Source: Nymphaea colorata
Taxonomy: Eukaryota; Streptophyta; Magnoliopsida; Nymphaeales; Nymphaeaceae
Length of the DNA stretch: 64,000 bases
Assembly: GCF_008831285.2 (NCBI RefSeq)
Contig: NC_045139.1
Span: 18,396,354 to 18,460,353, forward strand
Direction: 5' to 3'
The notes beneath the pieces are model-generated. The model was not told where the DNA came from and made no database searches. It saw only the letters and a list, made by a program, of their open reading frames with translations. The translations under genes were made by a program, and so were the position numbers. This document shows, piece by piece, positions 26,054-37,710 of this stretch. Each line of letters begins with the position of its first letter. Position 1 is the stretch's first letter.

Positions 26054-27997
26054 TATGCTTGTCCACACTGAGATCTGTACGTTGTACTGTGTGCCACTTC
26101 GTCCAATTTGTTGTGTCTAATGGTAAGGAGAAGTCCCTTTCATGTTTTCTTGGTACTCCTTTTATTGTTGATAACATGATATCCTGATTGATTTGCTCAT
26201 GTATTATGTGTTGTTACTATGAGGGTGCTGTAACCATTCAAGCTGCAGAATTATGCAGTCAAGATTGCTTGCGTGAACAGTTGCTCCTAAAGTCAACTCA
26301 GTGTTGTATGTTTATATCTCAAAAGCATGGAGTTTGTACTCACAGAGATTGCTTGCTCAGGTGGTTGAAAGTCTGGATGTGGTATGATCTACACAACCAT
26401 GGTTGAGAAAGCAAGACCTCTAATAATAAAAGGTCAGTCAACTTTCTTTTTGGTTGTCAAGTAGATATTGAAGCTTATTGTTGACCTGTTCCGCATTTAT
26501 GAAGATTTTCTTGTCAATAGTTTTTGTAATTTTCTTCCCCCTAAGTTTGATCTTTGGGAATTTATGGAAGGGAGTGAAATGAAAATTTTAGGTCTCATGT
26601 TCCCTGTTCGTTTTGTGTCTCAGGCACCAAGTTAAAAAAAAAAACTAGCGGCTCTTAGTGCTATAAAGCTTTTGAAACCTGTACAATGTTCATGATTTTA
26701 TAAGTTGCATCTTTCTTTATTATGATAATGGAGTGCTTTCTCAAACCCCTGAAAAATGACCTTCCAATTTCTTGTCACCCTTCATTTTTTGTTTTTTAAG
26801 ACATGCCAACAAGAAGAAACAAATGAAAAGAAAAAGAAACAGGTAAGCAAGGCATGCTGTCTTACCCACAAAGAATTTGGACATTTAATGCCATGAATGT
26901 TTCTGAATGCATGCTGGACTGTTAACTTGAGCAGCAATAGAAATATTCATTAATGCAAGGAATAGGATTATTTATTATGTGCCTTAGTAATCCAAAAACT
27001 AAGAACATGACAAAATAGAATGCAAGTAAACTAGATGTTTAGCATAAGTATTCAAAATTACAACAACTACTCAGTTTGGTTCTTCATTGAGCTGATTTTA
27101 AGTGGAATCTTTTGTTTATTCTATAAACTCTGTAATTAGAACTTGACGTTCTCAATGTCAAGGTCCAGCTCAAGCCCATTTTAGCTCAAGTTCTCATGCT
27201 TGACTTGACGTGTGCCCAGCACTGAACCAGAATGAAGCATGAATTTCTTATGCATTTTTTTTCATATTAGAGTACTGAAAATGAAAAGATGGAGTCAGAC
27301 ACGTGACCTCTTGGCTCTTGCACAGGGGCTCAAGCCCTTAGCTTTGTAATGTTTTTAATGTATCGACACCGGTACTTGTAAAAAACCTTAATAGTGCATG
27401 GTTTCTGTGCCATTGTCATTTATAACGATGAGCCTGTCACCAATGCCAGGTTTATCTCATTTACCATCTTGGAGGAGCCCGACCCAAACTTTGAGCAGGA
27501 GGGCCTAGCCGTGTCTTATATAGAGACCCAGATGGTCGTGTCTGTTCTTAACTGGGAAACAAAAGTTTTTGTTTTTCTTTTCACTAAAGCTGAGGAACAG
27601 TTCTCCAATGATTATTTTGTGACAGTGTGTTATAGAGGGTTGGTCTTCTTATCTTATATTACACAGCAGTAGCTAATTATTATTAATCGTGTGCACCATC
27701 TATCATCTATGTTCTTGAGTGTATTTAGTTCTGTGTGAAGCTTGAGATGAAAATATATTGCAACCCGTGCATGCATGCCCTAATACACAAAAATTGTCAC
27801 ATCTTCTGCTTTCAGAAAGTGCATGAGGTAGACATGATTTAATGGTCCATATGTTTGATTGTCAATCTCTTGTTTGTGTGCTTTTTATGTGTGTGTATTG
27901 TGTGTGGCATCAGGGGCAGAGCCAGCAGGTGCGGGCCAAACGATCCAATGAAGTATAATATATTATATATATAATTCATATAATATTATATATTATA

Positions 27998-28065
<68 letters not shown>

Positions 28066-28340
28066 TCACACACTTTAGGTAATATTTGCAAACCACAGTA
28101 TAATATAAGTGAACATATGTCGTATATAAGTGCTCACATCATGAACGTGAAGCGCGACCTGTCCTACGACACATTTAATAATTATTGTGTCATTAGCACA
28201 AAGTGCGATCTGTCCTAAACAGATAAGGTGCTCTATTTTTATTACAGTCACGTGAACAGTGAGCATAAGGTGGATATACAAATATCACAACTCAAAATAT
28301 AGCAAACAAATACAACTATAAACTCCAAGCAGAATTTAAG
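26054..28340. other. PPR 3' flank and intergenic stretch
   Basis: No recognised gene. An ORF at 27394-27672 (92 codons) has no family motif that I know. A long AT tract lies at about 27956-28062. The phrase GGGGCAGAGCCAGCAGG near 27912 resembles the GGAGCCAG ends of hAT-type MITEs. Confidence 0.45.
27956..28062. repeat. AT-rich tract ending in a long (TA)n microsatellite
   Basis: Imperfect ATATT words, then about 28 TA units (about 28005-28062). Confidence 0.95.
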
Positions 28341-28350
28341 GTTGTGTTTC

Positions 28351-28702
28351 ATGACATAGATAGCAACTTCTGTAGAGGTAGAAAGCTTGAACTTGGTCCA
28401 CGTAACTCGCTAATTCTCCTGAAGACAAAGCAAAAGTAGTTCACTCCATTTGCTGAATGTAAAACTAAGATTTGTAAGACTGTAAATGAACTGTCGAAAT
28501 TTAGAGTTGTAGTGGTAGTTGAAAGAACATATATATGTAAAATACACAAATTGGAATGACTCAATCTAGTTTCTTGGTATAGCATCAGATTTCAATGGAA
28601 GAGCTCAGAAGAAAGGGGAGTTCCACTTACAGCTCGATCAAACTCCTCAGAGCAGAAATGGTAGGAGGTAGAGGCCCTTCCAAGGACGTACCCATTATCA
28701 TC
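28351..28702 (-). pseudogene. LRR receptor-like kinase fragment (two leucine-rich-repeat exons)
   Basis: On the minus strand an exon at 28702-28631 is exactly 72 nt, bounded by CCAG and GTAAGT. It encodes MGTSLEGPLPPTISALRSLIEL, one leucine-rich repeat. It joins in phase to a second exon starting at 28418 (after TCTTCAG) with RISELRGPSSSFLPLQKLL. The pair matches the GTSLEGPIPSSIS...LTELRISDL region of the plant LRR-VIII receptor-kinase ectodomain, where 72-nt LRR exons are typical. The second exon breaks off after LLSMS at a stop, and its 3' end overlaps sequence that recurs near 28988-29032. No further LRR, membrane segment or kinase domain was found on either side, so this looks like an orphan fragment. 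Confidence 0.55.
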
Positions 28703-30049
28703 CTGGATTAGTTCAAAGAAAAAACTACATCAAACGACGAGAGGGTAAGAGAGAAGACATTGTAAAATTGATTAAACCACCAAAATTCAGTAGAGTCAGA
28801 TGCTGTGATCCTCCCCTTGAATTTGAGTGGTCCAAGGCCCGGGATCGAATCAATCTAACTTGTCAGGCCGCACCAAACCTTGCAACTATAACAAGACTGG
28901 GTTCTTTCCTAAGTTCTACAAAATACCAACTCTGAGATTTTAGTAAATCCATATTCTACTTGCTCAAATGCATGCTTACTTTTCACTAAGATTCAAGCGG
29001 AATTTGAGGTTGCGTTCATTGACATAGAGATAGCAAATGCATAAAAGTTTCAAACAAGCTGCAATTCATCTTACTTAGGCGGTGTTACATACCTTGACGA
29101 TCAGAAAAACAGAAGTCTAACAAAACCAACTGATCTTGATTCAAGTACTATAAGAACCCATTTGTCCTGCTATGATGATCGCATACAGTTCTATGAAACA
29201 AGCTAACTTGACAAGACTAATCCTCAAAATCTATTCCTCTGAATCTTAACAATTACTCTAAAAGCTTGAGCAATATAACAGAAGGGGTCTGGAAACAAAA
29301 TGGAAGGCAGAGAGAACCCAACATGAATATCTTAATTGTATATACCCAAATAAAACTAAAAATGAACGGAGAAATAGATCAAAACAAGCAAAACAATTTT
29401 GTCCGCAACAATGACAAAAAGAGAAGATGATACACTCTTCCACAGAAGAGGTCGAAAGCCCTCCCCTTTACTCCTAACCCGTGGACGACTAGGACTGCTT
29501 GCAGACCTATATGACAGAGATGGGGACATTCAACAAATCTTAAACTAAATTTCTACAGCAGGAGAAGGTTCATGGCGCTGCAGAATGATCCTATCTGCAG
29601 TGGAGGCCGATGGCCCAGTGTGGGGTTCTTGATCATGTAATACCACTAAAAAAAAACTTTTTTTATTATTTCTGAGCACACGACTAGGACTGCTTGCAGA
29701 CCTATATGACAGAGATGGGGACATTCAACAAATCTTAAACTAAATTTCTACAGCAGGAGAAGGTTCATGGTGCTGCAGAATGATCCTATCTGCAGTGGAG
29801 GCTGATGGCGCAGTGTGGAGTTCTTGATCATGTAATACCCCTAAAAAAAACTTTTTTTATTATTTCTGAGCATACGAAGTCCTCCTGAGCAGCAACTCGT
29901 GTCTTACATCTTTAAGAGAAGATGTATTACAGTATGTATCAAAAAAAAAAAAACTGTTTAAGGAAGTAGGAAACAAAAAGCAAAAACAAGCAATACTACA
30001 ACATATGGAAAAAACAAGGCATTACCTAGTTCTGCTTACTCCCTGCACT
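28703..30049. other. Intergenic stretch with a 195-bp tandem duplication
   Basis: No supported gene. A diverged copy of the sequence at 28331-28370 recurs at about 28988-29032. The main item is the duplication at 29486-29876. Confidence 0.5.
29486..29876. repeat. 195-bp tandem duplication
   Basis: Copies start with CGACTAGGACTGCTTGCAGA at 29486 and 29681 and are nearly identical over the full 195 bases; differences include CGCTGC/TGCTGC and GGCCGATGGCC/GGCTGATGGCG. Each ends in an A-run, a T-run and TTATTATTTCTGAGCA. Confidence 0.95.
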
Positions 30050-30740
30050 GTGGGCCAGGGAGGGAGGGAGCCAGCGAGGGAGAGGGCACGAGAGAGAGGG
30101 CGGGGTCGGCGATCGCCTGTGTTGTGGGCCAGGGCAGGGAGCGAGAGAGCAAGCGAGAGAGAGCGTGCGAGAGAGAGGGTGGGGCCGGCAATGGCCTGCA
30201 TGTGGACCAGAGAGAGGGCGTGAGAGAGAGGGTGGGGCCCAATGTTGTAAAAAGCGTATCGTAAGCCGTATCGGTCTGGCTTTAAGATACACTGTATCGT
30301 AAAATATCATAAAGTATCGTAACCGTATCGTTTTTTTTAAATAATCAGAAAAAATATAAAAAATTCTCAAAAATAATTTAAAATAATAAAAATTACCGTA
30401 TAGTACCTGTATCGTATCGTAACGTATCGTAGCTGTATCGTTGTCGTATCATACAATACGGTGCCCGTATCGTAAATGTACGATACGGGAGGTGTATCAT
30501 ATCATATTTTACATTCGATATGATACGGCTCCGTATCGTACGATACGTACAACACTGGTGGGGCCGGCTCTGGCCTGGGCTGTGGGCCAGAGAGGGAGGG
30601 AGCTAACGAGAGAGAGGTCGCGAGAGAGAGAGTGGGGCCAGCGACATAGGGTAGGGTGGTAGGGCCAGAGAGGGAGGGAGGGAGAGAGAGAGAGAGGGCA
30701 GGGCCGGTGAGGGTAGGTAGTGCTAGAGAGAGAGAGGGTC
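30050..30740. repeat. GA-rich minisatellite, interrupted by a MITE
   Basis: Degenerate units of about 60-70 bases built from GGGCCAGAGAGGGAGGGAGC, (GA)n, GCGAGAGAGAG and GTGGGGCCGGC repeat from 30050 to 30239 and again from 30558 to about 30740. The long open frames across it on both strands are low-complexity by-products. Confidence 0.8.
30240..30557. mobile_element. hAT-type MITE with perfect 8-bp target duplication
   Basis: The 318-bp element starts CAATGTTGTAAAAAGCGTAT and ends CGTATCGTACGATACGTACAACACTG read to 30557, so its ends form inverted repeats beginning CARTGTTGTA. It is flanked on both sides by GTGGGGCC (30232-30239 and 30558-30565), an exact 8-bp target duplication, the hallmark of hAT transposition. 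The inside is full of GTATCGTA words in both orientations and has no coding capacity, so it must have been moved by a transposase elsewhere. Confidence 0.85.
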
Positions 30741-31054
30741 CCCCCCCCGTGGCATGCTTGCTGGCAACTTTTTTTCCTTGCATTCTTTGTACATGTGCAT
30801 GCAGATGAGTAGTTTATGTTCTTAGTCTGGATTCTTCTGCTTATTGTTTCACCTAGTTTGGATTTTGTTACCTAGTGACTTAGTTATTTGTGCAATGTGA
30901 TCTTCCATTTTCATGTATGAAACTTTATCAACAGGTTGGGTGTCTTTGCCCCATGTCTTGGAAAGAGTTTACAAAAGTGCAGTCAGGTATGTTGGTGAAC
31001 TGCTGCTTAGAATTTCTGAATTCTGGATGTGCCGCTGCTGTTGTATCGGCCAAG

Positions 31055-31380
31055 GTGTAAGAACCCGATGGGTCGGGTTGTTACACAAGGTTTAGTTGAT
31101 TCTCACATATATAAAGGAAGAATAAGTTGAAGATCTGGTTTCCAACTTCTAATGGAGATGGTAGTTAGTTATGGACATGGCGTGTCTAGCCAACTGCAGT
31201 CATGTAGAAGTCCAAAAGATGTTTCACGAAAACAAACCGAGTTACAACTTACAACCTAATGTTCTGTCTGGTGTTCCTTTCTTACCTTCCTTTCTTGATC
31301 CTCTATCTTCTTCCTTCTCACCTTCTCCTGAACCCTGAACCTAGTGAACAGTAATTAGACTTTCCAGCACTTGGCTATAT
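31055..31380 (+). mobile_element. Possible solo LTR with palindromic end and TATA box
   Basis: Begins with GTGTAAGAACCCGA, a 4-base loop, then TCGGGTTGTTACAC (31055-31086), a 14-bp inverted pair with one mismatch. About 30 bases on comes CACATATATAAAGGAAG, a good TATA box. TGTAA-GAACCCG starts are common among plant LTRs. The 3' end is uncertain (a CT-rich then CTGAACC stretch near 31320-31345), and no internal domain follows. Confidence 0.35.
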
Positions 31381-33040
31381 GAATCGTATGTCGATACCTA
31401 TCAACATAAAGTTGTTCAAATTTTTTGTTCTGATGCTTCAGGCAGGAATATAATTGGCTATAATTTATTAGATGTGAACTCTGTTCCTCATTTGTTTTTT
31501 CCTTTCAGGTTTTGAGTAAATTTGAGTGTTCTAACTGGCAGTAATGATGCTATCGGGTTATCAGGTCTATTGGTGTTGCCTATGGCACAACTAAGATACT
31601 TATCCTTTGGAAGAATGTAGTAAGTACAAGCCTTCCCGCAGGTGAGTGATTGCAAGCAACTAGTGTCTATTGATGCTCTTAGGAATGCAGATAGACAACA
31701 TATTTCTACATTTACGATGATCTTGCAAGTGTTGTGTTCATTTTGTTTGAGAAATTCTTATCATTTTCTCAGACATGCTCGAAGCGAACTCCAAGCCCAA
31801 ACTCTCTTGGGAACAGCGGGATAGCCCCTCAGGAATACCTCATTGCAAGCTTATAGCTTTGACTTGTCTGGAGCAATGCCCATGGGATTTGAGCCATGTC
31901 GTTGGTAGCATGTAGTTGGTGAAGATCAGGACAGGTAACGAAGCAACTGCTGCACGGAGCACAAGTGGATAAGCTAGGAGCTTGCCTGATGGAGGAGTAC
32001 AACGTCTGTGACTCTTGCTTGCATGTGCGAGTCAGATCCTACAACAAACAAGCGTGCACATCCATTCTGCCTATCTATGGTAAGAATAAAAATCAAAAAC
32101 AATCCCCAAGAGTCCAGGCAGGCCTCTGGCCAAGAGGGGATTCCTTCTCAGCTTGCTGACTTGGCCTGTCCTCAGGCTGGCAAACTGGAGTCTTTTCGCA
32201 TGGCAAGTCCTTTGCATCCTTTGGCCAGATGCTGCTATCATTTTCCCTTCGATTGATTGGCCTTACTTGTATGTCTGTGATGTGGCCATGAGATTTTGTG
32301 TAGGCACCAGCAAGAGTGAAGGGAACCCTTTGCAACTATTGATGAAGCTTTCCTTGGCCCAGCCACTATATCAAGTAGATGGGAACTTGAGGTGGAATTT
32401 GTAGCTCACCGCCTATGAAAATGCACCTCATGGTCCTTTCTTTCATTATTTGTAATTTTACAATATAAAATTTACTTCATTGAAACAGTGAGCTTTCTTT
32501 TATTTACATAATTGAAATACTGAACTTCCTTTCATTGTTTGTTCCAGTTGAAAAATTTACAGACTTGTTAGTTATGCAGTCTAAATGTAGGTTTCTTAGT
32601 TTCTCATTAGGAACGTCGAAGCCTTGTGTAAAATTTACTTGCACCAGTACTTTTGTGTACTTTGAAATTCTTGGTCATCACTTTCTTCTTTTCTCTCATT
32701 TTTTCCCATTCCGCATCAAACCTGCTCGAGTCATCCTCATTTTTTCCCATTCACTAAATGGGCTCCATCATGTTAAACTTGTAGAAACAGGCTAACCAAG
32801 AATATCTCTTTTTTAGAAAGTATGTTTTTCTTTACAAATTCTCAACCAAGAGATGTAGCTTAAAATGAGAAAAGTACCATTATTTATTTAAGCTTTTAAG
32901 ACGTAAAGAACAAAAGACCTGTTTTTTTTTTTATTCTACTGAGGGGGGAATATAAACTTTATTGAAAATTTATATTGTTAAAGCAATTGCACATGCTATC
33001 TTGAGAGTATCATTTTTTTGTGAATGTGTTTTAAACCAAG
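31381..33040. other. Intergenic stretch, no supported gene
   Basis: Only short ORFs without recognisable motifs. No RNA gene or repeat stands out. Confidence 0.5.
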
Positions 33041-33335
33041 CCCTGAGGGTGCGGCATACTGGTTAGACTGGTGGAGTGGTATAAGGCTGGCTGGTTGTCA
33101 GCTCGAATCTTGTAGGCGCTACTCCTATGGATTATAATCGGTGGATGCATGATGCTTAGTTGATGAATGTCTTTAAGGTACTGGGGTCCTTGGCGAGAAA
33201 TATTCTGCACATGTAAGATGAGTCTTGGATCAAGGATCTCTGGGGAAGGGCTTTGGCCTCTTCAAGGTATGAGGTCCTTGGTGATAGAAATATTCTGCAC
33301 ATGTAAACACTCTCCAGACCAAAAAAAGAAAAAAC
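33041..33335 (+). mobile_element. tRNA-derived SINE
   Basis: The head has a polymerase III A-box-like GGCATACTGGTTAG (about 33053-33066) and, about 30 bases on, a B-box-like CAGCTCGAATCTT, followed by GTAGGCGCTACTCCTATGGA, a phrase seen in plant tRNA-derived SINEs. The body holds an imperfect internal repeat (GTCCTTGGYGA...ATATTCTGCACATGTAA, twice), and the element ends in an A-rich tail near 33320-33335. Two further copies of the head are at 60636-60755 and 62670-62770. Confidence 0.6.
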
Positions 33336-36300
33336 ACTTATTTATATCACAAAAGCTAGGTAGATCTGCATTGGTTCTCACCTGTTAGATCCGTTTGAAA
33401 CGGAATCAACTTGGCAGCTATTTCTACTGGGACTCAAGTGCAATCACAGTACAGGCACTAAACATTTAAAATGGGATCTGTCAACATTCATGTGGGTCTA
33501 ACGGAAATCCAAAACCGGTTATACTTACTAATCTTTTGCTTTGGTAATTAGCTGAAGCCAACCCGTTTCATGCAAGAACTGGTTGTGGGCAAAAACTCCA
33601 TTTCTTCTCTGAAGTTTGTTAATAGTCATTGCAAGTACTATTTTTTCAGAAGATTTTCTTTTTAAGTTGAATGTGCATTTTTTTCTTTAATAAATGAAAT
33701 TTACCGGTTATGGAGATAGTTTTACAACCATATTATTCTTTTGATATTTGCCTCTCTTGCATTCTTTTCGAACTTCTGCAAATCACTTGCTTTTCATGAT
33801 ACAATCCAAAATTAGAAAGCTAAGTTCTCAATAATATGCTCAAACAACTAAGTTTAAGTCATAAATTGTGCGTATATCTATGTCTTATGGGGTTGAACTA
33901 TTTTAAAATTTCAAAGAGTAAACATAAATATTGCATCAAAGCTACATTACATTTGTTTTTGCCTAAAATTTGATTGCAAAATGTTATTAGTTCAATTCTC
34001 ATGTTTTTTAGGAACCCAACTGTATACATTTCAATAGTTTATAATTTTTGAAGACAACATAGCGAGGCATTGTAAAACTTCATGTGCGAGCCAAGGCTTC
34101 AAAACAATACTATATTGAAGATTTTGAAAAATCTTAAAGTATCTATATGCAGTATTCTTGTGCATCATGCTACTAAAAAATGTCTTGTTTTTTAGTTCTT
34201 TCAAAGTCCAAATAGAAGGGCAGCAATCGGGTAGATTAAATTTTGCAATTGGTATAGCCGTCAAATCGGCAATGTGAAAATCACGATTCACTATACTACA
34301 GCGTTACCATCTATCTTCAAAATTGACATGATCATTGTTCCTTCTTTTCTACCTTCATTGTCATGCGTTTATACGGTCAGGGAATCGGTGATGGCCTGTA
34401 AGGCTTGGCCTGCTCGCAAGTGTGAATCTAACGGAGTTTGAATCTTCTAAATATGTCGATATGTGCAGACCGTCTATGTGTTTCAAACTGTTGTGCGGAC
34501 CCAACCGAACATGTTCCCATACATGTGGTCACAAGGTTTGTCTAGTAAAATAAATTCAGACTTACGAGCCATTGCCCGAAAAATAAAGCCGAGCTTTCTC
34601 CCTCTGCCAGCCGCTTTCTCCCCCGGCAAAAAAGACCGTCTAGGGTTTGAAACTGCCTTAATGCATTGCATGGGATAGAGTCGGCACACCTTTAATATAG
34701 TGTCTCGTTATATCTCTATATGACACAAAGGAGTAATGCCCATAAGAATCAAACTGGTGATTCACCATTAACATGCTGCAAGCATGATCCACTATTCTGT
34801 GTTCTTCGAGATAAAAGGATTTAGCTTTTCAGTGGCTCAATTTGACGCTTGTCAATATCTTTTTGTGACTTTACGATCAATGACTGAAAATGTGTAAATT
34901 TGTCATTTGCAAACCTTCTCTCACACAAATGTAAAAATATGGTTGATATATATATATATGTTTCTTTATTGTGCTGAATAAGTCAATCGGGCTTGTTTTG
35001 AATACTGTTTCTTTTCTCTCCTTTGTCTGGATTGGGCTGGAGGTTAACAATCAATCTACCACCGGAAGAGGCTGAAGGACCTACCTCCACGGTCCTATGC
35101 AGGGTTAGAGCCTGGGTGGCAGTGGGCTGCAATCTCTTCTATCCTTAGTGTTGTATATAAAGAGAAACATTCAAATACTTCTGCATGGTGCAATTTTTGT
35201 AGCACAACTTCAAGTCACTGAATTCACTTTTATTGGACATCATATTTGTAAATGAAATATGAAAAACTTATACGAGCAACTGATCATGACAACACAATAG
35301 TAGACAACCCAAGTGGCTTAGTTTGTCTTTCTCTTGCGAAACTGACACTTTGAGTGAAATGTTCTTAAAATTGTGAGATTTAGCATCCAAACAGACGAAC
35401 TGTAGAATGATGAGTGCCTTGTTCTGCTGTACGCAAACACTGAGCAACATGCCTGATCCCTAGCACTGTAAAAAAGGAGAACCACCTATATGATTGAGGT
35501 CGAAAAGGATTTTTCGAGGCTTTGGACTTAATGGTTGTTGGTATTATTTATCTGAAAAGATTACTTCTTAAGTATTTATTTTTGAATTAAAATATGGGCC
35601 GATATTTTCTCTCGAGGACGAACACCTTTGAAGTATCGCGAGTTTTTCCACGCCGAATTTCCACTGCCGATGGGCAACCAAGTAGCCAAAAATCACACTG
35701 CCTGCGAACAACGGACGCTTGTGCTGCCTTTGTACATAAACAGGACAGATACCCAAAAGAAGACCAAAAGAAAATGGCGAGAAGAAGAAGCAGATGATTG
35801 AATAGCTTCAAAAACTTTTTTATTTTGGTATTATTTATACTAAGAGATGAATAATGCCTTGAAGATCAGCACTAGCCACATTCATCATCTCCAGGTCGTA
35901 TCTTTGGGGAATAGGGCTGCCCATATTCATTCTACTGCTGTTCTGGAGAGGAGGAGGAGAACCCAATGGGATTCAGTGAGCGTTTCTGTTATTTCCTTAA
36001 TTTAATTTTGTGATTTGAACATGGTTGTGCTTGCCATTGATGTTTGCCTCTCTAATAGTACAATTTTTTCTTGCCACGTTTCGTAACATCAAAATTGGTG
36101 CTTATCTTGATTCAAATTGGTGCTTCTTCTTGCGGCTGTTCTTTGATAGGGTTATATATGAGCCGTTTGAGTGGTTGTTGTTTCTTTATTCGTTCTTAGG
36201 AATGTTCCAATTTAACAAGAGAAAGTAGACCCTTCGATCTGGTGGAAATTTGAAAACATTCTTCTTCTGCTACTATATGATTATATTATGGTCAGGAAGT

Positions 36301-37710
36301 TGGACGCATATATTATGATCAGGAAGTTGGAAGCGAACTTTGATTGAAAGAGAGTATGCGTATTCTGGGAATATCTTTGCTTTGTTTTTTGTTCTTTTTA
36401 CCACGGCGTAGGCTGCAATCTTGGTCATCGAATGATTTTTGGGTTCGCTTTCATTTCTCGTGAAACAGGTGATGGAAATGACGAATTTCTCTTTGCTGGT
36501 CATTGTCTGCAGATACCAGCTTGTTACCATAGTTGCAATAGAAGTGTAGAACTAATTTATTTTGAAGGGAAACTGTTAACATGAATTTCCTACAAATTTT
36601 CCATGAACAGGAGTTTTTTCATGGTCATCAATTTGTTGTAAATAGTTTAAGCAGCTTAAATGAGCCAAGGGTGGTTGAAATGAAAGCTGTGTGCTTTCTG
36701 ATAGAATCTTGGTTTTCAACCATTAATCAGACGTTAATTTGTAAGGGAGTTGTTTAGCAATTCCCCGAGTTTAGGTACCTGAGACACAAAAACAGAAAAA
36801 GAATGAACCAAAAGAAAGGAAAACAAATGGATCATTCTTGCAAGAGTTAGACGTAAATGTCACTGTATCCTGGACGGGAGATTGGTTCTGTCACATTTCT
36901 TTCTGATGACGACCTGCACATTTGTGCAGTTTTTAAGTTGTGAGTGGAGGCTTGTGTAGTTGTTCAAGTTCAAGGTCAAAGGAAGCAAACACTTTACGCG
37001 AAGTTTTGAAAAATCTATATCCTCTACAGGCCTGTTTAGATAATTTCTTTTGTATGATAAAATTCCTCACGTGTTTGATTGACCTTGACATGTTAGAGGA
37101 GCATGACCATGAGTTAATGCCTCTTGATCAATAACTCATATAGTGAGCCTCATTGTAGATTGGATGGACCAAAGGTTGAATAACATCGTACCAATAATAG
37201 CCCATGTAGTGAATTGCATTCATGGCTGTGCATATCCATGTTTGAAATTGTGTAACAAAAATTAACGACTAGCATGATACAGTATGTTTTTACATGTGTT
37301 CCTCACGTGTTTGATTGACCTTGACATGTTATCAGTTCTGTGATTAGCTAACTCATGAATATAGCTCACGCTAGCAAATGAAAAGTGGACTACTCTCTGT
37401 TCTATGTATTGATATGTTTTAACTTGCATCTCGCAGTAAGTGTTTCGTTATATGATGCAGTATGTTTTTACATGATATTTTTCTTCATTCTGCAATTCGT
37501 CATCCTGTCAAACACATGAATATGGCTGACTCTACCTAGAGTATGATAAACAAGTCTTCAATCTAGACCTCTATATGGATTTTAATTTGCAACATGCAAC
37601 AATTGTTCAGATAAACTTCATTACTGTTTATAAGGTCTTCTTCGAAGTTGATTCACTATTTGTTCTGTTTGTTGTAGAGATGCAACAATTATTCCAAAAG
37701 ATTCAGAAAG
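33336..37710. other. Intergenic stretch upstream of the J-domain gene
   Basis: No clear coding exon. Around 35860-35973 a GC-richer stretch ends with GGGATTCA followed by GTGAGC, a good donor, and could be a non-coding first exon of the downstream gene. The ORFs at 34463-34678 and 35587-35811 match no family I know. Confidence 0.4.

Noticed and set aside
27394-27672. ORF of 92 codons
   Set aside because: Fairly normal composition but no recognisable family, no promoter and no splice context; not enough for a gene call. A protein database search would decide it.
30026-30370. Overlapping ORFs on both strands in the GA-rich stretch
   Set aside because: Pure low-complexity translation of the minisatellite (Ser/Leu/Pro or Arg/Glu repeats).
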